Source: Gilliamella sp. ESL0405
GTDB taxonomy: Bacteria > Pseudomonadota > Gammaproteobacteria > Enterobacterales > Orbaceae
Assembly (NCBI RefSeq): GCF_019469205.1
Contig: NZ_CP048265.1
Coordinates: 2,356,001 to 2,420,000 of the forward strand
Length of the DNA: 64,000 nt
Direction: 5' to 3'
Every line of letters starts with the position of its first letter. Position 1 is the first letter of the stretch. A program made the position numbers and the translations under genes. A model generated the notes under the pieces. It saw only the letters and a list, made by a program, of their open reading frames with translations. It was not told where the DNA came from and made no database searches. This document shows positions 58,341-64,000 of this stretch, one piece after another.

Positions 58341-59879
58341 CTAATCAATCCGTTTTATAAAATGTTTTATTTTAAATCCCATTGCCATTAATGCGGCAAA
58401 ATAGATGATTATGCCGGCGATTACCAATAATAGTAATCGCCCTACACGCATTAGCATTGTTCCGGTTGACCAATTTGGTAGGAGTTGGGCGCCAAACCAT
58501 AATACGGCTGACATGAGTATGACTGCGATGATCACTCGGGTTAAGAATAGATACCAACCCGGTTGCGGCTGGTAGAGTTGCTTTTTGCGTAATTGCCAGA
58601 AGAGTAATCCGGCATTAAAACATGCAGCCAGTCCGATTGATAAGGAGAGTCCGGCATGCTGTAGTGGTCCAATAAAAATCAAGTTCATCAGTTGGGTTAA
58701 GATAAGGGTTATTATGGCGATTTTTACCGGTGTTTTGATATCTTGTCGGGAATAGAAAGCCGGCGCCAGTACTTTGATTAATATCAGTCCAAGCAAGCCT
58801 ATTGAGTAGGCAACTAATGCCCGTTGTGTCATTAAGGTGTCAGTTAAGGTGAAGTGTCCGTACTCAAATAGGGTTGAGATTAATGGGCCTGATATGACCC
58901 CTAGAGCAACAGTACTAGGTAGAGCGAGTAAGAAGCATAAGCGTAATCCCCAATCTAGTAGCTCGCTATATTGCTTTTGATCGCCGTTTGTGAAGCTTTT
59001 TGCTAATGACGGTAATAGTATTGTGCCTAACGCTACGCCGAGTACGCCTGCGGGGAACTCCATTAATCGGTCGGCATAATACATCCACGAAACTGATCCC
59101 GATACTAAAAACGAGGCGAAAATGGTGTTGATAATCAGTGAGATTTGCCCCACTGAAACGCCTAAAATCGCTGGTCCCATTTGTTTTAAAACTCGCCATA
59201 CGCCGCTGTCTTTAAAGCTGATGCGTGGCAAGACTAACATGCCTATTTTTTTCAAATAAGGGAGCTGATAAAGGAGTTGTAATATGCCTCCAACTCCAAC
59301 AGATACCGCCAATGCCAATACTGGCGGATCGAAATAAGGGGTGAGGAAGAGCGTGAAAATTATCATGCTGATATTAAGCAGCGTGGGCACAAAGGCCGGA
59401 ACTGAAAATCGATTCCAGGTGTTAAGAATTGCCCCAACCAGCGATGCTAGCGATATAAAAAAGATATAAGGAAAGGTGAGCCGTAATAAGGTGGTGGCAA
59501 GTTCAAATTTTTCGGTCGAATCTTCCAAAAATCCCGGCGCAGTTAACATAATGATAAAAGGGGCGGTGAGCACACCAATTAAGGTGACCAGCGCCAGTAC
59601 CAGTGTTAATAAGCCTGATACATAAGCGACAAAGGTGCGGGTAGCGTCGATGCCTTGCTGATTTTTATATTCCGCTAAGATTGGAACAAATGCTTGCGAA
59701 AAAGCGCCTTCAGCAAAAATACGTCTTAATAAATTAGGCAGTTTAAAAGCAACAAAAAAAGCATCAGTTGCCATGCCGGCGCCAAAAAAGCGGGCGATAA
59801 TTGCATCACGCACAAAGCCTAATACTCGTGATACCATTGTCATTGAACTGACTGTTGCTAAAGATTTTAAAAGATTCAT
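58341..59879 (-). CDS. murJ: Lipid II flippase MurJ
   Basis: Moves the peptidoglycan precursor lipid II across the inner membrane. 512 aa (E. coli 511), 14 helices, beginning [20 protein letters not shown] and [20 protein letters not shown], which carries the conserved Arg and Asp; [14 protein letters not shown] is also typical. Appears monocistronic. The last codons lie 10 bases from the repeat array. Confidence 0.98.
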   Translation of the reverse strand: MNLLKSLATVSSMTMVSRVLGFVRDAIIARFFGAGMATDAFFVAFKLPNLLRRIFAEGAFSQAFVPILAEYKNQQGIDATRTFVAYVSGLLTLVLALVTLIGVLTAPFIIMLTAPGFLEDSTEKFELATTLLRLTFPYIFFISLASLVGAILNTWNRFSVPAFVPTLLNISMIIFTLFLTPYFDPPVLALAVSVGVGGILQLLYQLPYLKKIGMLVLPRISFKDSGVWRVLKQMGPAILGVSVGQISLIINTIFASFLVSGSVSWMYYADRLMEFPAGVLGVALGTILLPSLAKSFTNGDQKQYSELLDWGLRLCFLLALPSTVALGVISGPLISTLFEYGHFTLTDTLMTQRALVAYSIGLLGLILIKVLAPAFYSRQDIKTPVKIAIITLILTQLMNLIFIGPLQHAGLSLSIGLAACFNAGLLFWQLRKKQLYQPQPGWYLFLTRVIIAVILMSAVLWFGAQLLPNWSTGTMLMRVGRLLLLVIAGIIIYFAALMAMGFKIKHFIKRID

Positions 59880-60018
59880 AGATGATTTTTATACAATCTT
59901 AAAGGGTTGGAACAGATAATGATACATAGTCTACAAACTATTGCTTTAAAGCACCATGCTTTTTTTATAAGCTCTGATTTCGATTTTACCGTCAGCAGTG
60001 TGCTGACGGCGGATAACA

Positions 60019-61374
60019 TTAACGATCTTCAAGAGGAATAAATGGTTTAAGCTGACCGATGTTTTTATAGGCAGGTCGAATAATTCGGCGGTCATCAAAA
60101 TTGAGCTCTTCAATTCGATGTGCACACCAACCGACAATTCGGGACATGGCAAATAACGGGGTGTAGACCTCTTTCGGTAAGCCAATCATGTCATAGACAA
60201 ATCCGGAATAAAAGTCGACATTAGCGCAGACCTGTTTTTTGGTTCGGGCGTTTTTTCGATTAACAATGGCATTAATGGCACGTTGTTCAAGCAAGTTTAA
60301 AAAATCATACTCTTTTACTCGTCCCTTCTCTTTAGCCAGTTCGTACGCCATTTCTTTAAGTAACATGGCTCGAGGATCGGATACGGTGTAAACCGCATGT
60401 CCAATGCCATAAATCAGCCCTTTTTGGTCGAACACTTCTTTATTTAAGATGCGTTTTAAGTAGTTATCAATTTCGGTAACATCAGTCCAATCTTGGATCT
60501 GTTGTGCGAGGTGTTTGAGCATTTTACCGACTTGCAAATTTGCCCCACCATGCAAGGGTCCTTTTAACGAGCCGATACCGGCAGCAATTGAGGAATAAGT
60601 ATCGGTGCCGGTTGAACTGGTCACCCGTACGGTAAAGGTTGAGTTATTCCCGCCACCATGTTCGGCATGAATAATCAAGGCGAGATCTAATACTTTCACA
60701 TCAAGTTGCGTATAACCTCCGGAGCCTTTCATCATATATAAAAAATTTTCAGCGATAGAAAAATCTTCATGCGGGTGGCGAATATGTAATGATTTGCCTT
60801 TGGCGCTATGGCTTAACATGTTATAGGCATAAGCAATGATCGCCGGAAATTTGGCAATTAAGTCAATTGATTGGCGCATTAAATTGTCTCGAGAAGTGTC
60901 ATCTGCCTGTGGGTCATGGGTGTACATTTCCAGCACGGTTCTTGCTAAGATGTTCATCACATCGTGACCTTCGAGCTGCATAATGGCAATTTTGGTCTGT
61001 TTTTCCAGCGCCATTGATTCACAAAGTAATCGGGAAAAGTCACGCAGTTCTTCCGCATCCGGTAAATAGCCGGATAAAAGCAGATAAATGGTCTCTTCGA
61101 AGCCTGTTCGCTGCTCTTTTTGAGCATTATGTACCAGATCGTCAATATTAATCCCACGATACAATAATTTTCCGTCAATCGGTTTTAATACACCATTATC
61201 TAACCGCTCATAGCCTAGCACGTCGCCGATTTTAGTTAATCCAACCAGTACACCTGTGTGATCAGCATTACGTAAACCACGTTTGACATTGAATTTTTCG
61301 AATAGCTGGGACTCAATTTTGCTGGTGTTTTTAATGGTTTCAGATAATTTATAAACCAAAAACTTCTCTTTCAT
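60019..61374 (-). CDS. gltA: Citrate synthase, Bacteroides/Clostridium type
   Basis: Condenses acetyl-CoA and oxaloacetate. I take the ATG at 61374 (MKEKFLVYKLSETIKNTSKI), preceded by GGGCGG and 20 bases after the icd stop; the open frame to a TTG at 61407 overlaps icd. 451 aa. The protein follows the longer anaerobe-type citrate synthase I know from Clostridium and Bacteroides, not the 427-aa hexameric E. coli type: NVKRGLRNADHTGVLVGLT, ILDALIIHAEHGG-type catalytic His (LALIIHAEHGGGNNSTFT), GPLHGGANLQVGKM, GIGHAVYTVSDPRA. Last gene of acn-icd-gltA. Confidence 0.93.
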   Translation of the reverse strand: MKEKFLVYKLSETIKNTSKIESQLFEKFNVKRGLRNADHTGVLVGLTKIGDVLGYERLDNGVLKPIDGKLLYRGINIDDLVHNAQKEQRTGFEETIYLLLSGYLPDAEELRDFSRLLCESMALEKQTKIAIMQLEGHDVMNILARTVLEMYTHDPQADDTSRDNLMRQSIDLIAKFPAIIAYAYNMLSHSAKGKSLHIRHPHEDFSIAENFLYMMKGSGGYTQLDVKVLDLALIIHAEHGGGNNSTFTVRVTSSTGTDTYSSIAAGIGSLKGPLHGGANLQVGKMLKHLAQQIQDWTDVTEIDNYLKRILNKEVFDQKGLIYGIGHAVYTVSDPRAMLLKEMAYELAKEKGRVKEYDFLNLLEQRAINAIVNRKNARTKKQVCANVDFYSGFVYDMIGLPKEVYTPLFAMSRIVGWCAHRIEELNFDDRRIIRPAYKNIGQLKPFIPLEDR

Positions 61375-61393
61375 TTTGTTTACCGCCCTTGTT

Positions 61394-62656
61394 TTATAAG
61401 TTATCAATTACCGCTTGGGTAAATTGACTTGTGGATAAGGGTTGCCCATTTTGCATAAAGCGGGCTAAGTCTGTTGTGGCTTTTCCTTGTTGAAATAGTT
61501 TTTCCATAGCTTGAGTAATCAGTTGCCCTACTTCATACCAACCTAGATAATCAAACATCATCACGCCCGATAATAACAGCGAGGATGGATTGGCTTGATT
61601 TTGCCCGGCAATATCCGGTGCTGTGCCGTGCGTTGCTTCGAAAATCGCATGTCCGGTCAGATAGTTAATGTTTGCCCCCGGTGCAATGCCAATGCCACCA
61701 ACTTGAGCGGCAAGTTGATCGGAGATGTAATCACCATTAAGATTTAAGGTAGCCACAACGCTGTAATCTTGTGGCTTAAGCAGCGTATTTTGTAAAAAGG
61801 CATCACAAATCACATCTTTTATAATCAGTTTGCCGGATGATTTGGCCGCTTGTAAGGCTTCATCGGCAAGAGCTTGACCATTAGCTTTGGCCATTTTGGC
61901 ATATTGATTCATGGTAAATACCTCATTGGCAAACTCGCTTTCGGCTAAGGCATATCCCCATTGTTTAAATCCACCTTCGGTAAATTTCATAATGTTGCCT
62001 TTATGCACTAATGTGACTGACGGTAATTGATGTTGTAAGGCGTATTTTATCGCTGCACGAATTAATCGCTGCGATCCCTCAATCGATACTGGTTTAACCC
62101 CAAATGATGAGGTTTTCGGAAATCGCACTTTGTTAACGCCCATTTGCGTCGATAAAAATTGATAGAATTTTTCGGCTTCGGGGGTGCCTTGTTGCCATTC
62201 GATGCCCGCATAAATATCTTCGGTGTTTTCCCGAAAAATGGTCATATTGACCTTTTCCGGATGTTTAATCGGTGATTCTACCCCTTTAAACCAGCGCACA
62301 GGTCGTAAACAGACATACAGATCTAATTCTTGCCGTAATGCCACATTAAGTGAACGAATTCCTTCACCAACCGGTGTCATTAATGGACCTTTGATCCCGA
62401 TAAGATAGTGTTTAAAGGCATTAATAGTCTCTTGCGGAAGCCAGCTACCGGTGAGGTTGTAAGCTTTTTCGCCCGCCAGCACTTCGCACCATTGTACGCT
62501 TTTCTCGCCGTGATAAGCTTTTTTAACGGCAGTATCAAATATCGTTTTGGCCGCTGCCCATATCTCTTTGCCCACGCCGTCACCCTCAATAAAAGGAATG
62601 GTCGGATGATTTGGTACGATTAACTGTCCATTTTCAATTAAAACTTGCTGTTTCAT
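61394..62656 (-). CDS. icd: NADP-dependent isocitrate dehydrogenase
   Basis: Oxidises isocitrate to 2-oxoglutarate. 420 aa. Key features: [36 protein letters not shown] with the Ser that is phosphorylated in E. coli, [35 protein letters not shown] and [12 protein letters not shown]. It sits between acn and gltA with about 20 bases on each side, so the three are one operon. No aceK is seen. Confidence 0.96.
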   Translation of the reverse strand: MKQQVLIENGQLIVPNHPTIPFIEGDGVGKEIWAAAKTIFDTAVKKAYHGEKSVQWCEVLAGEKAYNLTGSWLPQETINAFKHYLIGIKGPLMTPVGEGIRSLNVALRQELDLYVCLRPVRWFKGVESPIKHPEKVNMTIFRENTEDIYAGIEWQQGTPEAEKFYQFLSTQMGVNKVRFPKTSSFGVKPVSIEGSQRLIRAAIKYALQHQLPSVTLVHKGNIMKFTEGGFKQWGYALAESEFANEVFTMNQYAKMAKANGQALADEALQAAKSSGKLIIKDVICDAFLQNTLLKPQDYSVVATLNLNGDYISDQLAAQVGGIGIAPGANINYLTGHAIFEATHGTAPDIAGQNQANPSSLLLSGVMMFDYLGWYEVGQLITQAMEKLFQQGKATTDLARFMQNGQPLSTSQFTQAVIDNL

Positions 62657-62676
62657 CGGGTTTCTCCCTGTTATGT

Positions 62677-64000
62677 TTAATTGTGGTTAATTTGGGCTTT
62701 TAGCTTATTTAGGGCACTGCCTGCTTTATACCACTCAATTTGTGCTTGATTATAGGTATGCGCAACGGCAAAACTGTCAGTGGTGCCGTCTTGGTGGTGA
62801 AGCGTTAAGGTTAGATTTTTGCCCGGCGCAAAATCAATTAAGCCGGTAATACTGATTTGGTCATCTTGCCGAATTTTGTCGTAGTCATTTTTATCAACAA
62901 AGGTCAACGCTAACATGCCTTGCTTTTTAAGGTTGGTTTCATGAATGCGAGCAAATGATTTAACCACAATGGCTTTTACATTTAAAAAACGAGGCTCCAT
63001 AGCAGCGTGCTCACGTGAGGATCCTTCGCCGTAGTTTTCTTCGGCAACAACAATCGAGCCTAAACCTTGGGCTTTCAATTTTCGGGCTAAGGCCGGAACA
63101 GGCATATACTCGCCGGTTTGTGCATCTAATACACAATTGGTTTTTTGATTAAAGGCATTAACGGCGCCAATTAGCATATTGTTAGCAATGTTATCTAAGT
63201 GCCCTCGGAATTTAAGCCATTGACCAGCCATTGAAATATGATCTGTTGTGCATTTGCCGGCGACTTTAATTAACAGCGGTTGCGATACAATATCTTGTCC
63301 GTCCCAGGGTAAAAAAGGCGCTAATTGTTGTAACCGCTCTGAATTTGGGGCGATATGAATGGTAATGTGACTACCGTCAGCTAGCGGCTCAATATAGCCG
63401 GCATCATCAACGGCAAATCCCTGTTTGGGTAGTTCATCCCCAAAAGGCTCCGGCAGTTTTACTTGTTGTCCTTGTTGATTAACAAGGCTGTCAGTGAGTG
63501 GATTGAAGCTTAACTTGCCGGCAATGGATAATGCCACCACAATTTCCGGTGAACAGACAAAAGCATAGGTATTTGGGCTACCGTCATTACGTTTGGCAAA
63601 ATTACGATTGAATGACGTAACAATGGCATTTTTATGTTCATCTGCCACATCATCACGTCGCCACTGACCGATACAAGGACCACAAGCATTTGCCATAACT
63701 GCCGCCCCGGCTTGCTCAAAACGCTGTAAAATGCCGTCTCGTTGTGAGGTATATTTTACTTGCTCTGAACCGGGATTGATGATCAATTTCGCTTGCACTT
63801 TAAGCCCTAATTGATTAGCACTATCAAGCACTGATGCCGCCCGCATCATATCTTCATACGATGAGTTAGTACATGAGCCAATCAAGCCAACTTCCATGTT
63901 ATCGGGATAATTGTGCTCAGCCACAGCAGCGGCTAAGGTTGAGATTGGATAGGCCAGATCGGGGGTAAATGGACCATTAACATAAGGCTCGAGTTCGGAC
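62677..64000 (-). CDS. acn: Aconitate hydratase, mitochondrial type (partial, 3' part)
   Basis: The gene runs off the right edge; the frame continues beyond the internal GTG at 63924 through [17 protein letters not shown]. The visible 441 residues match mitochondrial aconitase rather than E. coli AcnA or Acn[19 protein letters not shown] with the first cluster Cys, [16 protein letters not shown] with the other two Cys, [38 protein letters not shown] with the substrate-binding Arg, and [14 protein letters not shown] at the end. Such an enzyme in an acn-icd-gltA order is known to me from Bacteroides. Confidence 0.94.
   Translation of the reverse strand, partial: SELEPYVNGPFTPDLAYPISTLAAAVAEHNYPDNMEVGLIGSCTNSSYEDMMRAASVLDSANQLGLKVQAKLIINPGSEQVKYTSQRDGILQRFEQAGAAVMANACGPCIGQWRRDDVADEHKNAIVTSFNRNFAKRNDGSPNTYAFVCSPEIVVALSIAGKLSFNPLTDSLVNQQGQQVKLPEPFGDELPKQGFAVDDAGYIEPLADGSHITIHIAPNSERLQQLAPFLPWDGQDIVSQPLLIKVAGKCTTDHISMAGQWLKFRGHLDNIANNMLIGAVNAFNQKTNCVLDAQTGEYMPVPALARKLKAQGLGSIVVAEENYGEGSSREHAAMEPRFLNVKAIVVKSFARIHETNLKKQGMLALTFVDKNDYDKIRQDDQISITGLIDFAPGKNLTLTLHHQDGTTDSFAVAHTYNQAQIEWYKAGSALNKLKAQINHN

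Overview
The window comes from an AT-rich gammaproteobacterial chromosome. The housekeeping proteins (YejABEF, SecDF/YajC, Ppc, UbiD, NudB, AspS, MoeB, DusC, Ula proteins, MurJ) align with their E. coli relatives almost without gaps as far as I can recall those sequences. Low GC, a type VI secretion (T6SS) toxin cassette, an L-ascorbate PTS and several genes of Firmicutes or Bacteroidetes flavour suggest a gut-associated Orbaceae member (Gilliamella-like, an insect-gut symbiont). That assignment is an inference, not proven here.

Layout. 1-4577: yejABEF peptide ABC importer on the minus strand, with yejF cut by the window edge. 4578-5507: non-coding, holding a solo copy of a ~42-bp repeat. 5508-15603: T6SS accessory cassette on the plus strand (VgrG, adaptor-like protein, giant VasX-like pore-forming effector, two tandem copies of a membrane protein that may be immunity, the second frameshifted, and a further two-helix membrane protein). 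15960-16730: lipoprotein. 17085-22859: a decayed P4/satellite-phage-like island (primase remnant, AntA/AntB-type antirepressor, small ORFs, a 530-aa unknown with a structured leader, a GNAT protein with a small coupled partner, and an integrase with an internal deletion) lying downstream of the 3' end of tRNA-Ala(GGC) at 23047-23122. 23248-26505: secF-secD-yajC. 26696-32811: nuoN-M-L-K-J, with no nuoA-I at this locus and many proton-channel residues replaced. 33161-35803: ppc. 35840-41320: Sel1 protein, ubiD, a small secreted protein, nudB, aspS. 41607-44796: nicotinamidase, two membrane proteins and an M20 amidohydrolase, looking imported from Firmicutes. 44873-46590: moeB-dusC. 46594-47589: unknown membrane protein. 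47910-54793: L-ascorbate (ula) regulon, with a fused EIIC-EIIB protein, divergent ulaR-ulaG and a perfect CRP site. 54800-58330: an array of long structured repeats. 58341-59879: murJ. 60019-64000: gltA-icd-acn, a Bacteroides-style oxidative-branch operon, with acn cut by the window edge.

Working together: the ula genes import and phosphorylate ascorbate (UlaAB, UlaC), open the lactone (UlaG) and convert the product to D-xylulose-5-P (UlaD, UlaE, UlaF). acn-icd-gltA with ppc gives the route from PEP to 2-oxoglutarate that an organism with an incomplete TCA cycle needs for glutamate. The VgrG cassette would deliver a membrane-permeabilising toxin to rival bacteria.

The strongest oddities are the nuoJKLMN module that lacks the canonical charged residues, the inverted multi-unit repeat array with its solo relatives elsewhere in the window, and the frameshifted tandem immunity-like gene in the toxin cassette.
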